A stretch of DNA of 60,937 nt. It comes from Burkholderiales bacterium (GTDB taxonomy: Bacteria; Pseudomonadota; Gammaproteobacteria; Burkholderiales; Burkholderiaceae_E). Position numbers and translations under genes: made by a program. Below the pieces are notes generated by a model. That model did not search any database, had not been told where the DNA came from, and saw only the letters and a program-made list of their open reading frames with translations. Positions 51,718 to 60,909 of this stretch are shown piece by piece; within the stretch, counting starts at the first letter, position 1; each line of letters opens with the position of its first letter. Location of the stretch: positions 1-60,937 of the forward strand of contig QEVL01000013.1 in the NCBI GenBank assembly GCA_003577305.1. The letters run 5' to 3'.

Positions 51718-53237
51718 TGGCCAGGCGGCCGGCTCCGCTCTCCGACAGCTCCGAATGGAGCTTCGAGGCGATCGAGCGCTACGACGAGGCGATCGGCGAG
51801 GTCGCGGGCCGCTTCGGGCTCGACGTCTATCCGCACCTGATCGAGATCATCAGCGCCGAACAGATGATGGACGCCTACGCGTCGAGCGGCATGCCGGTGT
51901 ACTACCACCACTGGTCGTTCGGCAAGCACTTCCTGGCGACCGAGAACCGCTATCGGCGCGGCCAGATGGGGCTCGCCTACGAGATCGTCATCAACTCCAA
52001 CCCCTGCATCGCCTACCTGATGGAGGAAAACACGCTGCCGATGCAGGCGCTGGTGATCGCGCACGCCGCCTACGGGCACAACTCGTTCTTCAAGGGAAAC
52101 CACCTGTTCCGGCAGTGGACCAGCGCCGACGCGATCATCGATTACCTGGTGTTCGCGCGCAACTACATCGCCGAGTGCGAGGAGCGCCACGGCGAGACCG
52201 CGGTCGAACAGCTGATCGACGCCTGCCATGCGCTGGTCAACCTGGGCGTCGACCGCTACCAGCGTGCGCCGCGCCTGTCGCTCGAGAAGGAGAAGCTGCG
52301 CCAGAAGGAGCGCGAGGAATACCTGCAGGCGCAGGTCAACGACCTGTGGCGCACGCTGCCGCCGGCGCCGGGGAAGGCCGAGGAGAAGCGCGAGCGGCGC
52401 TGGCCCGAGGAGCCCGAGGAGAACCTGCTCTATTTCGTCGAGAAGCACGCGCCGCTGCTCGAGCCGTGGCAGCGCGAGGTGGTGCGGATCATCCGCAAGA
52501 TCGGCCAGTACTTCTATCCGCAGCGCCAGACGCAGGTGATGAACGAGGGATGGGCAACCTTCTGGCACTACACGCTGCTCGACGCGATGTACGACGACGG
52601 GCTGCTCTCGGACGGCTTCATGCTCGAGTTCCTGCAGTCGCACACCAACGTCGTCTACCAGCCGCCGTACAACAGCCCGCACTACTCGGGCATCAACCCG
52701 TACGCGCTCGGCTTCGCGATGTGGCGCGACCTGCGTCGCATCTGCGAGGCTCCCACCGACGAGGACAGTCACTGGTTTCCCGACATCGCGGGCTCCGACT
52801 GGCGCGAGACCTTCGATTTCGCGATGCGCAACTTCAAGGACGAGAGCTTCGTCGCGCAGTACCTGTCGCCGCGGCTGATGCGCGAGTTCCGCTTCTTCGC
52901 GGTGCTCGACGACGACAGCCGCGAGAAGCTGAAGATCGATGCGATCCACGACGAGCGCGGCTATCGCGAGCTGCGCCGGCTGCTGTCGGAGCAGTACGAC
53001 CTGGGCAGCCGCGAGCCCGACATCCAGGTCTGGAACGTCGACCTGCACGGCGACCGCTCGCTCACGCTGCGTCATTTCGTGCGCGACCGGCGGCCGCTCT
53101 CCGAGGCCTCCTGTGAGGCGGTGCTCGGGCACCTCGCCTGGCTGTGGGGCTTCACCGTGCGCCTCGAGCGGCAGCAGGCCGACGGCAACATCGAACTGGT
53201 GGCCGAGCGCGGCGCGCCGGCGCGGCGTCGCTCGTAG
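51714..53237 (+). CDS. SpoVR-family protein (YcgB-like)
   Basis: The 507-residue protein has the SpoVR signatures MPVYYHHWSFGKHF, YEIVINSNPCIAYLMEENT, HAAYGHNSFFKGN, MNEGWATFWHYTLLD and PYNSPHYSGINPYALGF. Conserved His and Glu residues suggest metal binding, but the activity is unknown; the B. subtilis protein affects spore cortex formation. It overlaps yeaH by four bases, completing the conserved kinase/vWA/SpoVR trio. Confidence 0.95.
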   Translation: MMARRPAPLSDSSEWSFEAIERYDEAIGEVAGRFGLDVYPHLIEIISAEQMMDAYASSGMPVYYHHWSFGKHFLATENRYRRGQMGLAYEIVINSNPCIAYLMEENTLPMQALVIAHAAYGHNSFFKGNHLFRQWTSADAIIDYLVFARNYIAECEERHGETAVEQLIDACHALVNLGVDRYQRAPRLSLEKEKLRQKEREEYLQAQVNDLWRTLPPAPGKAEEKRERRWPEEPEENLLYFVEKHAPLLEPWQREVVRIIRKIGQYFYPQRQTQVMNEGWATFWHYTLLDAMYDDGLLSDGFMLEFLQSHTNVVYQPPYNSPHYSGINPYALGFAMWRDLRRICEAPTDEDSHWFPDIAGSDWRETFDFAMRNFKDESFVAQYLSPRLMREFRFFAVLDDDSREKLKIDAIHDERGYRELRRLLSEQYDLGSREPDIQVWNVDLHGDRSLTLRHFVRDRRPLSEASCEAVLGHLAWLWGFTVRLERQQADGNIELVAERGAPARRRS

Positions 53238-53248
53238 CGCAGGCGGCC

Positions 53249-53734
53249 TCAGCGCCGGCCGCGAGGGCGTGCCCTGCGCTGCAGCATCGTGCCGGTGCAC
53301 TGCGGAGCGCCGCAGCGGCACGCCCAGATCCGCTTCATCGCCCGCGTGTGCGGCACGCCGAGCACGATCCCGTAGTTGTAGGTGAGTTCCTCGCCCTTGC
53401 GGATGTCGCGGATCGACTCGATGAACACGCGGTCGCGGCGCGGGTCGCCGCCGTCGTGCTCTTCGATCACCGCCTGGCAGTTCGGCGCGCACCCGTGGTT
53501 GATCCAGCGTGCGCTGTTTCCCTGCTGGTTCGCGTCGATCACGTAGTCGTCGTTCAGCGAGAACAGGAACGTGTGACCGGTGTCCGCGCCGTCGCCGTAG
53601 AGCTCGTCGCTCTCGGCCTGGGTGAGCAGCTTTCCCTTGTACCGGATGAGTCGGGTGCCGGCCGGGATGTCGACCGCGGCGAACACGCCGTTTCCGTGAA
53701 TGGCCGAGCGGCGGGTGACGAGTCGTGCGGGCAT
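53249..53734 (-). CDS. SET-domain protein (putative lysine methyltransferase)
   Basis: A compact 161-residue SET fold: GNGVFAAVDIPAGTRLIRYKG at the start, SAM/active-site motif RWINHGCAPNCQA (~77-89), GEELTYNYG (~114-122) and a post-SET zinc motif CRCGAPQCTG. All expected catalytic elements are present, so it should be an active protein methyltransferase. Its target is unknown. It lies 11 bases from the convergent ycgB-like gene and immediately downstream of pth on the same strand. Confidence 0.9.
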   Translation of the reverse strand: MPARLVTRRSAIHGNGVFAAVDIPAGTRLIRYKGKLLTQAESDELYGDGADTGHTFLFSLNDDYVIDANQQGNSARWINHGCAPNCQAVIEEHDGGDPRRDRVFIESIRDIRKGEELTYNYGIVLGVPHTRAMKRIWACRCGAPQCTGTMLQRRARPRGRR

Positions 53735-53743
53735 GGCGTGGCG

Positions 53744-54331
53744 TCAGTTGCGGGTGTGGAGTCTCATCGTCGCGGCCGCGGCGTTTCCCGCGACCAGTTC
53801 GGGCAGGCAGTCGAGCGCGCGGTCGATCGCCTCGTCGATCGCCCGCTGCTGCTCGCGGCTGGGCCGGTTCAGCACGAAGTCGGCCACCTGCTGCGCCGGC
53901 TGCAGGTCGCGCGGGTGACCGATGCCGATGCGCAGGCGCCAGAAATCGGCGCTGCCCAGCCGGGCCTGGATGTCCCTCAGCCCGTTGTGGCCCGCGTGTC
54001 CGCCGCCCTTCTTCAGTTTCGCCTGGCCGGGAGGCAGGTCGAGCTCGTCGTGAACGACGAGGATTTCGTCGGGCATGATCCGGTAGAAGTGCGCCAGCGC
54101 CACCACCGCCTGCCCGGAGCGGTTCATCCAGGTGGCCGGTTCGAGCAGGAACACCTGGGCACCCCCGATGCGGGCGCGACCGACGTCGCCGTGGAACCTG
54201 CCCTCGCGCGCGAGCGTTGCGCCGCGCTGGTGCGCGAGCGCTTCGACGAACCAGAATCCGGCGTTGTGCCGGTCGAGCTGGTGTTCCGGGCCCGGGTTGC
54301 CCAGGCCGACGACGAGTCGGATGCCGTTCAT
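53744..54331 (-). CDS. pth: Peptidyl-tRNA hydrolase
   Basis: The 195-residue enzyme recycles peptidyl-tRNA dropped from ribosomes. The family motifs are LVVGLGNPGPEHQLDRHNAGF with catalytic His22, TWMNRSG (tRNA-binding Asn), VVHDELDLPPG and GGGHAGHNGL. Normal length. It is usually directly after rplY; here an MFS gene lies between. Confidence 0.97.
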   Translation of the reverse strand: MNGIRLVVGLGNPGPEHQLDRHNAGFWFVEALAHQRGATLAREGRFHGDVGRARIGGAQVFLLEPATWMNRSGQAVVALAHFYRIMPDEILVVHDELDLPPGQAKLKKGGGHAGHNGLRDIQARLGSADFWRLRIGIGHPRDLQPAQQVADFVLNRPSREQQRAIDEAIDRALDCLPELVAGNAAAATMRLHTRN

Positions 54332-54398
54332 CTCGCGGGGCGCTGCGGCGCCGCCGGAATGCGCTCCGGAGGCTCTGCCGGGCGCAAGTGTAGAGGAA

Positions 54399-55598
54399 TC
54401 AGCGCCGCTGCAGGCGCAGCCACGCGGCCAGTCCCACGCACAGCATCGCCAGCGAGGTTGCGGCCAGCCCCACGGTCGAGTGCATCACCAGCGGCGCGAT
54501 CACGCCGGCGACCAGGCCGTTGGCCACGCTGCCGACCACCGCCTGCAGCGACGAAGCCATGCCGCGCCGGTGCGGATACAGATCGAGCACCATCAGCGTG
54601 ACCACCGGCACGTTCAGCGCCCAGCCGAAGGCGAACAGCGCCAGCGGCAGCAGCGCCCAGCTGGCGCTCGGAGCGAACACGAGGTTCGCGAGCAGGTTCA
54701 GCGTCGCCACCACGAACATCACGACGAAGCCGTGGCGCACCTGGCGACGCGGCGCGATGCGCCCGGCGAGTCGTCCGCTGACCCAGGCGCCGGCCATGAT
54801 GCCGCTGATCGTCAGCATGAAGAACCAGAAGAATTCGGTGGGCGCGAGGCCCAGGTGCGTGCCGAGGAACGCGGGCGCCGACAGCACGTACAGGAACATG
54901 CCGTTGAACGGCACGCCGCTGGCCAGCGCCAGCAGCAGGAAGCGCGGATCGGACAGCAGCTGGGAGTAGCCGCGCATCAGGTGGGCGAACTCGAACGGCT
55001 GGCGATGCGAGTGATGCAGCGTCTCGGGCAGGAACTTCCAGTTGCCCAGCCACAGCAGCACCCCGATCACCGCCAGCAGCCAGAAGATGCCGTGCCAGTC
55101 GACGTGGACGAACAGCCATCCGCCGATCATCGGAGCGACTGCCGGCGCGATGCCGAAATAGATCGTCACCTGCGACATCATCCGCTGCGCATCCTCGGGC
55201 GGGAACAGGTCGCGGATGACCGCGCGCGAGACGACGATGCCCGCGCCGGTGGACAGGCCCTGGAGCGCGCGAAAGAACACCAGCCAGCCGATCGTCGGAG
55301 CGAGCGCGCAGCCGACCGAGGCGAGCGCGAACACGCCCACGCCCCAGAGCACCACGGGGCGCCTGCCGTAGCTGTCGGCCAGCGCGCCGTGGAACAGGTT
55401 CATGAACGCGAAGCCGAACAGGTAGGCCGACAGCGTCTGCTGCATCTGCACCGGCGTCGCGTCGAGCGCCCGGGCGATGCCGGAGAACGCCGGCAGGTAG
55501 GTGTCGATCGAGAACGGACCGAGCATCCCGAGCGCGGCCAGCAGCACCGCGAGCGCCCAGCGCGGGGCCTTCCAGATCGCGGCTGCGTCGGGATTCAA
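54399..55598 (-). CDS. Bcr/CflA-type drug efflux MFS transporter
   Basis: The 399-residue, 12-helix major facilitator has GPFSIDTYLPAF in helix 1, GALADSYGRRPVVLWG (MFS motif A) and RALQGLSTGAGIVVSRAVIRDLF in helices 4-5, typical of the Bcr/CflA group that exports drugs by proton antiport. The start is TTG 55598 with no good ribosome site; the next ATG would cut helix 1. The gene interrupts the common rplY-pth order and follows the rplY terminator. Confidence 0.88.
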   Translation of the reverse strand: MNPDAAAIWKAPRWALAVLLAALGMLGPFSIDTYLPAFSGIARALDATPVQMQQTLSAYLFGFAFMNLFHGALADSYGRRPVVLWGVGVFALASVGCALAPTIGWLVFFRALQGLSTGAGIVVSRAVIRDLFPPEDAQRMMSQVTIYFGIAPAVAPMIGGWLFVHVDWHGIFWLLAVIGVLLWLGNWKFLPETLHHSHRQPFEFAHLMRGYSQLLSDPRFLLLALASGVPFNGMFLYVLSAPAFLGTHLGLAPTEFFWFFMLTISGIMAGAWVSGRLAGRIAPRRQVRHGFVVMFVVATLNLLANLVFAPSASWALLPLALFAFGWALNVPVVTLMVLDLYPHRRGMASSLQAVVGSVANGLVAGVIAPLVMHSTVGLAATSLAMLCVGLAAWLRLQRR

Positions 55599-55613
55599 GG
55601 CTGCGCGCCCGGC

Positions 55614-55642
55614 AAAGAAAAGGCCCGGGGGAGACCCGGGCC
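55614..55642 (-). terminator. Rho-independent terminator after rplY
   Basis: Minus strand: 8-bp stem GGCCCGGG / CCCGGGCC with a 5-base loop followed by TTTTCTTT. It is 30 bases past the rplY stop and just upstream of the MFS start. Confidence 0.88.
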
Positions 55643-55671
55643 CTGGTGCGCGGCGGAAAACCGCGGCGGGC

Positions 55672-56289
55672 TCACTTCTTCGCGGCGGGGGCAGCAGCGG
55701 GGGCGGCCGCGGCCGGCTCTTCCTCGGCCGCGCCGGGGATCGTCACCGTCACGATGACCGGGTCGTCGCCCGCGGAGACGATCGGCGCGACACCGGCCGG
55801 GAAGACGATGTCGCTGAGGTGCACCGCCTTGCCGGCTTCCAGGTTCGCGAGGTCGACCTCGATGAAGCTGGGCAGGTCGCCGGGCAGGCAGATCACCTCG
55901 ACGTCGTTCACCACGTGGCCGATGATGCCTGCACTGAGCTTCACCGCGGGCGAGATCTCCTGGTTCCTGAAGTGCAGCGGCACCCTCACCGTGATCTTCT
56001 CGTCGGCGGCGACTCGCTGGAAATCGATGTGCAGCACCTGCGGCTTGTACGCGTGCCACTGCACGTCGCGCAGCAGCACGCGCTCCTTCGTGCCGTCGAT
56101 CTCCATGTCGAGGATCGACGAGTGGAAGGCCTCCACGCGCAGCGCGTGGTAGAGCGGGTTGTGCTCGATCGCCACCGGTGTGGCGGCGCTCCGGCCGCCA
56201 TAGACGATTCCCGGCACGAAGCCGGTGCGGCGCAGGCGGCGGCTCGCACCGGATCCCTGCTCGTTACGGGTCTTGGCAACGACTTTCAT
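55672..56289 (-). CDS. rplY: 50S ribosomal protein L25 (general stress protein CTC form)
   Basis: The 205-residue L25/TL5/CTC protein binds 5S rRNA. The N-terminal L25 domain ([41 protein letters not shown]) is followed by the beta-rich CTC domain and an Ala/Pro/Glu tail (~185-205). AAAGGGAG precedes ATG 56289. It is 98 bases downstream of prs, the usual order. Confidence 0.96.
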   Translation of the reverse strand: MKVVAKTRNEQGSGASRRLRRTGFVPGIVYGGRSAATPVAIEHNPLYHALRVEAFHSSILDMEIDGTKERVLLRDVQWHAYKPQVLHIDFQRVAADEKITVRVPLHFRNQEISPAVKLSAGIIGHVVNDVEVICLPGDLPSFIEVDLANLEAGKAVHLSDIVFPAGVAPIVSAGDDPVIVTVTIPGAAEEEPAAAAPAAAPAAKK

Positions 56290-56387
56290 CGTTCTCCCTT
56301 TCATCAGGCCCCGGGTCCGCGACCAGAACGCCGGGGCATCCACACACGCCGGCTGGCCGCGAGGCCTGCCGGCACCACAAGCGAGAG

Positions 56388-57320
56388 TCAGTCGACGAAC
56401 AGCGACGAGACCGAATCGGCGCGGTTGATGCGCAGGATCGTCTCGGCCAGCAGTTGTGCGCAGGACAGCACGCGGATGCGGTTGCAGGCCTGCGCCTCGG
56501 CCGACAGCGGGATCGTGTCGGTGACGACCAGTTCGTCGAGCGCCGACCCGGCGATGCGCGCCGCGGCACCGCCCGAGAGCACCGCGTGCGTGCAGTAGGC
56601 GACCACGCGCCGCGCGCCGTGCTCCTTGAGTGCGACCGCCGCCTTCACCAGCGTGTTCGCGGTGTCGACGATGTCGTCGATGATCACGCAGGTGCGTCCC
56701 GACACGTCGCCGATGATGTTCATCACCTCGGCCACGTTGGCTTTCGGGCGCCGCTTGTCGATGATCGCGAGGTCGCAGTCGAGGCGCTTGGCCAGTGCGC
56801 GCGCGCGCACCACGCCGCCGACGTCGGGCGAGACGATCAGCAGGTTCTCGAACTGCTGCTTGTGCACGTCGGCCAGCAGCAGCGGCGCGGCGTAGATGTT
56901 GTCGACCGGGATGTCGAAGAAGCCCTGGATCTGCTCGGCGTGCAGGTCCATCGTGAGCAGGCGGTCGACGCCGGCGGTCTCGAGCATGTTGGCGACCACC
57001 TTCGCGCTGATCGCCACCCGCGTGGAGCGCACCCGGCGGTCCTGGCGGGCATAGCCGTAGTAGGGCAGTGCTGCGGTGATGCGCCCTGCCGAGGCACGCT
57101 TGAGCGCGTCGACCATGATCATCACTTCCATCAGGTGGTCGTTGGTCGGCGCGCAGGTGGGTTGAAGGACGAAGACGTCCTTGCCGCGCACGTTCTCCAG
57201 GATCTCGACCATCACTTCGCCGTCGGAGTACTGGCTGACCTTGGCCTTGCCGAGGTTGATGTACAGGTGGCGCGCGACGTCGGTCGCCAGCCGCGGGTTG
57301 GCATTGCCGGTGAAGATCAT
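56388..57320 (-). CDS. prs: Ribose-phosphate pyrophosphokinase
   Basis: The 310-residue enzyme makes PRPP from ribose-5-phosphate and ATP. It has [56 protein letters not shown] and the PRPP loop [16 protein letters not shown] 57320 (GGAAGG five bases upstream) gives the standard length; the longer in-frame extension runs into the tRNA gene. Confidence 0.97.
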   Translation of the reverse strand: MIFTGNANPRLATDVARHLYINLGKAKVSQYSDGEVMVEILENVRGKDVFVLQPTCAPTNDHLMEVMIMVDALKRASAGRITAALPYYGYARQDRRVRSTRVAISAKVVANMLETAGVDRLLTMDLHAEQIQGFFDIPVDNIYAAPLLLADVHKQQFENLLIVSPDVGGVVRARALAKRLDCDLAIIDKRRPKANVAEVMNIIGDVSGRTCVIIDDIVDTANTLVKAAVALKEHGARRVVAYCTHAVLSGGAAARIAGSALDELVVTDTIPLSAEAQACNRIRVLSCAQLLAETILRINRADSVSSLFVD

Positions 57321-57421
57321 CAGACCTTCCGGGTCGATGACGTCGGCATTTCGGCGGTGGTAGCCCTGCACTCGTGCGGCTCTCGGCTGGCAGCCCGGCT
57401 CACGCCCCGGGCTGGAGAAGT

Positions 57422-57498
57422 TGGCTGGGGAGGAAGGATTCGAACCCTCGCATGCCGGAATCAAAATCCGGTGCCTTAACCAACTTGGCTACTCCCCA
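57422..57498 (-). tRNA. tRNA-Gln (anticodon TTG), CCA encoded
   Basis: The acceptor stem TGGGGAG / CTCCCCA pairs fully. The anticodon stem-loop is CCGGA-TTTTGAT-TCCGG with TTG at 34-36, and the T-arm carries GGTTCGAATCC. Discriminator G and CCA are in the DNA. It lies between ispE and prs, as in other betaproteobacteria. Confidence 0.96.
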
Positions 57499-57574
57499 GT
57501 GGTCGGTCTGCGGATCGGCTCGCGTCACCGGGTGACGGCATGCCGGTCCGGGTCATTCGCCTGCCGGCAAGCCC

Positions 57575-58462
57575 TCAGGCAAACGACCAGTCGCGAAGCG
57601 GGTGGCCGGGCAGCGAACGGACCGAATACGCGGTTCCGACCGCCTGCCGCACGAGCCGCTTCCGGATCGCCGCGGCTGCCGGTTCGTCAGGCACGGGACA
57701 GAACACGCAGGCCCCGGAACCGGTCATTCGCGCCAGCCGCCCGTCGGCACCGGCCGAATCGGCGGCGAGCCTGAGCGCGGCGAGCGCTTCGGCGATGCGC
57801 GGCCAGGCTGCGCACGCCACGGGTTCGAGGTCGTTCTTCCCGCGATAGACGGACCGCCCTCGCGAAAGACCCGAAATTTTGAGCGGTTTCGTATCGCGTG
57901 TCAATTTGGCGCAGCCGAACACCGAAGCAGTGGGCACCGCGACCGGCGGCGCCACGAGCACGAACCACGCGGGCTCGCCGGGCAGCGCGCGCAGGCGCTC
58001 GCCGATGCCGCGGGCGAAGGCGCGGCGGCCGAACACGAACGCGGGCACGTCGGCGCCCAGGCGCAGACCGAGCGCCATCAGGCGGCGCCGGTCCAGGCGC
58101 AGCTCCCAGAGGCGGTTGAGGCCGAGCAGCACGGTAGCGGCGTCGGAGCTGCCGCCGCCCAGCCCCGCGCCCATCGGTATCCGCTTGTCGATCGCGATCT
58201 CCACGCCGAACCGGCAGCCGGTCTCGGCGGCGAGCAGGCGCGCCGCGCGCACCGCCAGGTCGGCTTCCGGCGCAAGCCCGGCGAGCGGGTTGCGGCGCAC
58301 GATCGCCCCGTCGTCCCGGCGCGCCAGGTGCACGCGGTCGCACAGGTCGACGAACTCGAAGACCGTCTCGAGCAGGTGGTAGCCGTCCGCGCGGCGCCCG
58401 GTGACGTGCAGGAACAGGTTCAGCTTCGCCGGGGCGGGCAGATTGCGCAGCGATTCGATCAT
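57575..58462 (-). CDS. ispE: 4-diphosphocytidyl-2-C-methyl-D-erythritol kinase
   Basis: The 295-residue GHMP kinase of the MEP isoprenoid pathway has PAPAKLNLFLHVTGRRADGYH at the N-terminus, the ATP loop PMGAGLGGGSSDAATVL (~95-111) and MTGSGACVF near the end. It ends 76 bases before the tRNA gene. ATG 58462 opens the family sequence. Confidence 0.95.
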   Translation of the reverse strand: MIESLRNLPAPAKLNLFLHVTGRRADGYHLLETVFEFVDLCDRVHLARRDDGAIVRRNPLAGLAPEADLAVRAARLLAAETGCRFGVEIAIDKRIPMGAGLGGGSSDAATVLLGLNRLWELRLDRRRLMALGLRLGADVPAFVFGRRAFARGIGERLRALPGEPAWFVLVAPPVAVPTASVFGCAKLTRDTKPLKISGLSRGRSVYRGKNDLEPVACAAWPRIAEALAALRLAADSAGADGRLARMTGSGACVFCPVPDEPAAAAIRKRLVRQAVGTAYSVRSLPGHPLRDWSFA

Positions 58463-58499
58463 GGGCGGGCGACGGCGTCGGGCGGCGGGCCGCGATGTC

Positions 58500-59120
58500 T
58501 CATGGGTGGCCGGGAAGGCGCACCGCGCTGTCGATCACCAGCCGCAGCGACAGGCGGCGCTCGCCCGGGCGGGCCGCGGCAGGCCAGTCGAGCGCCAGGC
58601 GGCGCGGGCGGCCCGCGTCGTTCGCCTCGATGCGCACCGACCAGCCGTGCTCGCGCCCGGCCACCACGCGCGTTCCGTCGCGCTCGGTGGGCTCGGCCAG
58701 GCGGCCCTCGAGCCAGCCGGGGAGGTTGGCCAGCGGGACGCGCCAGCCGAAGACCTGCTCGGTGAGCGCTTCGCCCGACGGCGCCTCCCAGGTCTTGCCG
58801 TCGGCGGCCACGAGCGTCGCACGCTCGCCGTCGAGCTGCAGTTGCGCGATCGCCTGGCCCAGCGGCGACGATAGCTCGAGTTCGGTGCGCGGTCCGTCGA
58901 CCCGAAGCGAGAAGCGGCCGCTCGAGCGCTCCTGGCGCGCGTCGTCGCCCGCTTCGGTGACGGTCGCGGCGAAACGGCCGGCCCAGAAATTGGGCGGCGC
59001 CGCCTCGGGCGGAACCGCGGGGGGAGCGCCCGGCGTCGCGCAGCCGGCCAGCGCGAGCAGGAACGCGGCTGCCAGCGCGGCGGGCAGGCTGCGCCGCGGG
59101 GAGGATGCTCGTGTCAGCAC
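58500..59120 (-). CDS. lolB: Outer-membrane lipoprotein receptor LolB
   Basis: The 206-residue lipoprotein has lipobox LAGC (Cys27). The LolB core follows (NFWAGRFAATV, GRFSLRVDGPRTELELSSPLG, QVFGWRVPLANLPGWLEGR, WSVRIEANDAGRPRRLALDW). It receives lipoproteins from LolA and inserts them in the outer membrane. GTG 59120 is the start, 7 bases past the TPR gene stop. Confidence 0.9.
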   Translation of the reverse strand: MLTRASSPRRSLPAALAAAFLLALAGCATPGAPPAVPPEAAPPNFWAGRFAATVTEAGDDARQERSSGRFSLRVDGPRTELELSSPLGQAIAQLQLDGERATLVAADGKTWEAPSGEALTEQVFGWRVPLANLPGWLEGRLAEPTERDGTRVVAGREHGWSVRIEANDAGRPRRLALDWPAAARPGERRLSLRLVIDSAVRLPGHP

Positions 59121-59127
59121 GCCCTGG

Positions 59128-60909
59128 TCATCGCGCGATCCCGAAGCGCGCCAGCGTCTCGCTCAATACCTTGTTGTGCGGCTCGCGGGCGCTGGCCTCG
59201 TGCCAGATGCGCCGTGCCTCGTCGGTGCGGCCCGATTTCCAGAGCGCCTCGCCGAGGTGCGCCGCGATCTCCGCCTCGGGGCGCAGCCGGTAGGCCTTGC
59301 GCAGATGCTCGACCGCCGCGGCCAGTTCGCCGCGGCGAAACAGCACCCAGCCCATGCTGTCGATGATGTGCGCGTCGTCGGGTGCGAGCGCGAGCGCCTT
59401 CTCGATCAGCGCCTGCGCCTCGCCGAGCCGGACGTTGCGCTCGGCGAAGGTGTAGCCGAGCGCGTTGTAGGCGTGCGCGTTGTCGGGGCGCAGTGCGATC
59501 AGCTTGCGCAGGCTCTGCTCCATCGTGTCGAGCCGGTCGAGCCGCTCGGCGGCCATCGCGTGGTCGTACAGCAGCTCGGGGTTCTCGGGATGGCGCTCGA
59601 GCGCCTGCGCGAGCACCTCGAAGGCCTCGGCGTCGCGCCCGGCCTCGCGCAGCACCTGCGCCTCGGCGGCGGTGAGCTGCACGCGTTCGCGCACGCTGCC
59701 CACCGAGGTCGTACGCAGCAATTCGCGGGCCTCGTCGATGCGGCCGAGCTTGCCGAGCAGCACCGCGCGGCGCGTGAGCGCGGGAAGATACTGCTCGCCG
59801 CGGCGCACGCGGGCGTACCAGTCGACCGCCTCGGCAGTGCGGCCCGACTCCTCGGCGAGCTGGCCCATGAACAGGTATGCGGGGTCGTTGTCGCGCTGCA
59901 CCTGCGCGGGCAGCGCGAGGTAGCGGCGCAGGTAGTCTTCGGCGACTTTCGGCTGCTTCGTCTGCCAGGCCAGTTGCGCGAGCGAGAACAGGATGCCGGG
60001 GCTGTCGGGCTCCTGCCGCAGCGCGGTCTCGAACTGCGCGCGCGCGTCGTCGCTGCGCCCGTCGGCCGCCAGAAGCCGCGCCAGCGAAAAGCGCGCCTCG
60101 ATCGCCTTGGGCTCGCGCGCGAGAAACGACTCGAGCAGCGAGATCGCGCCGGCGCCGCCGCGCGGCGTCTGCGCGACGTAGCGGGCCGCGGCGACCGCCG
60201 CGCCCTCGTTCTTCGGCTCGAGCGCGAGCGCCGCCTCGGCCTCGGCGGCGGCGCGCGCGCTGTCGTCGGCCGAATGCGCGACCGCGGCGATCGCCAGGCG
60301 CGCCGCGGCCACGCGCTGGTCGGGCGCCGCGAGCCGTTCGATCAGGGCCAGCGCCGCCTTGCGGTCGGGCGAGCGTGCGAGCGTGCGCTGCAGTTGCGGG
60401 TACGCTTCGTTCAGCCGGCGATCGGCGCGCGCCTTCGCCAGCCGGGCGCGCAGCAGCGGCTCTGCTTCGCCGAGTCGCCCGGTGCTGATCCACAGCGACT
60501 CGATCGTCTGGGTTGCGATCGGCGAATTCGGCGACAGCTCGTGCCACAGCTCCGCAGCCGGCAGCGCGTGGTCGAGCGAGCGCTCGACCAGCGCGAGTTC
60601 GGTGGCGCGGCGCGCCAGCCTCGGGTCGCGCGTCTGCCTGGCCATCGACAGGTAAGTGGCTGCCGCGCTGCCGACTTCGCCGCGCTGCGCTGCGATCTCG
60701 GAGGCGAGCAGCTGGAACATCAGTTGCGGCGTGAGCTCGACCTGGGGCACGGTCTCGACCGGTGGTGCGGCCGCGTGCGCGCCGTCGGGCTCCGAAGCCC
60801 GCGCCTCGGCGGGCGGTGCCACGACCGCCGGCGCATCGCCTCCGGCCGCTGGCGACGTGCCCGCACAGGCGCTCGCCAGCAGCGCCATCGCGGCCAGCGC
60901 AGCCCGCAT
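59128..60909 (-). CDS. TPR-repeat lipoprotein upstream of lolB
   Basis: The 593-residue protein has a signal and lipobox LASAC and then many tetratricopeptide repeats through most of its length (for example NPELLYDHAMAAERLDRLDT and NAHAYNALGYTFAERN near the C-terminus). A TPR protein in front of lolB-ispE is common in betaproteobacteria, so a scaffold role in outer-membrane assembly is plausible but unproven. ATG 60909 is used; a GTG nine bases upstream is possible. Confidence 0.88.
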   Translation of the reverse strand: MRAALAAMALLASACAGTSPAAGGDAPAVVAPPAEARASEPDGAHAAAPPVETVPQVELTPQLMFQLLASEIAAQRGEVGSAAATYLSMARQTRDPRLARRATELALVERSLDHALPAAELWHELSPNSPIATQTIESLWISTGRLGEAEPLLRARLAKARADRRLNEAYPQLQRTLARSPDRKAALALIERLAAPDQRVAAARLAIAAVAHSADDSARAAAEAEAALALEPKNEGAAVAAARYVAQTPRGGAGAISLLESFLAREPKAIEARFSLARLLAADGRSDDARAQFETALRQEPDSPGILFSLAQLAWQTKQPKVAEDYLRRYLALPAQVQRDNDPAYLFMGQLAEESGRTAEAVDWYARVRRGEQYLPALTRRAVLLGKLGRIDEARELLRTTSVGSVRERVQLTAAEAQVLREAGRDAEAFEVLAQALERHPENPELLYDHAMAAERLDRLDTMEQSLRKLIALRPDNAHAYNALGYTFAERNVRLGEAQALIEKALALAPDDAHIIDSMGWVLFRRGELAAAVEHLRKAYRLRPEAEIAAHLGEALWKSGRTDEARRIWHEASAREPHNKVLSETLARFGIAR

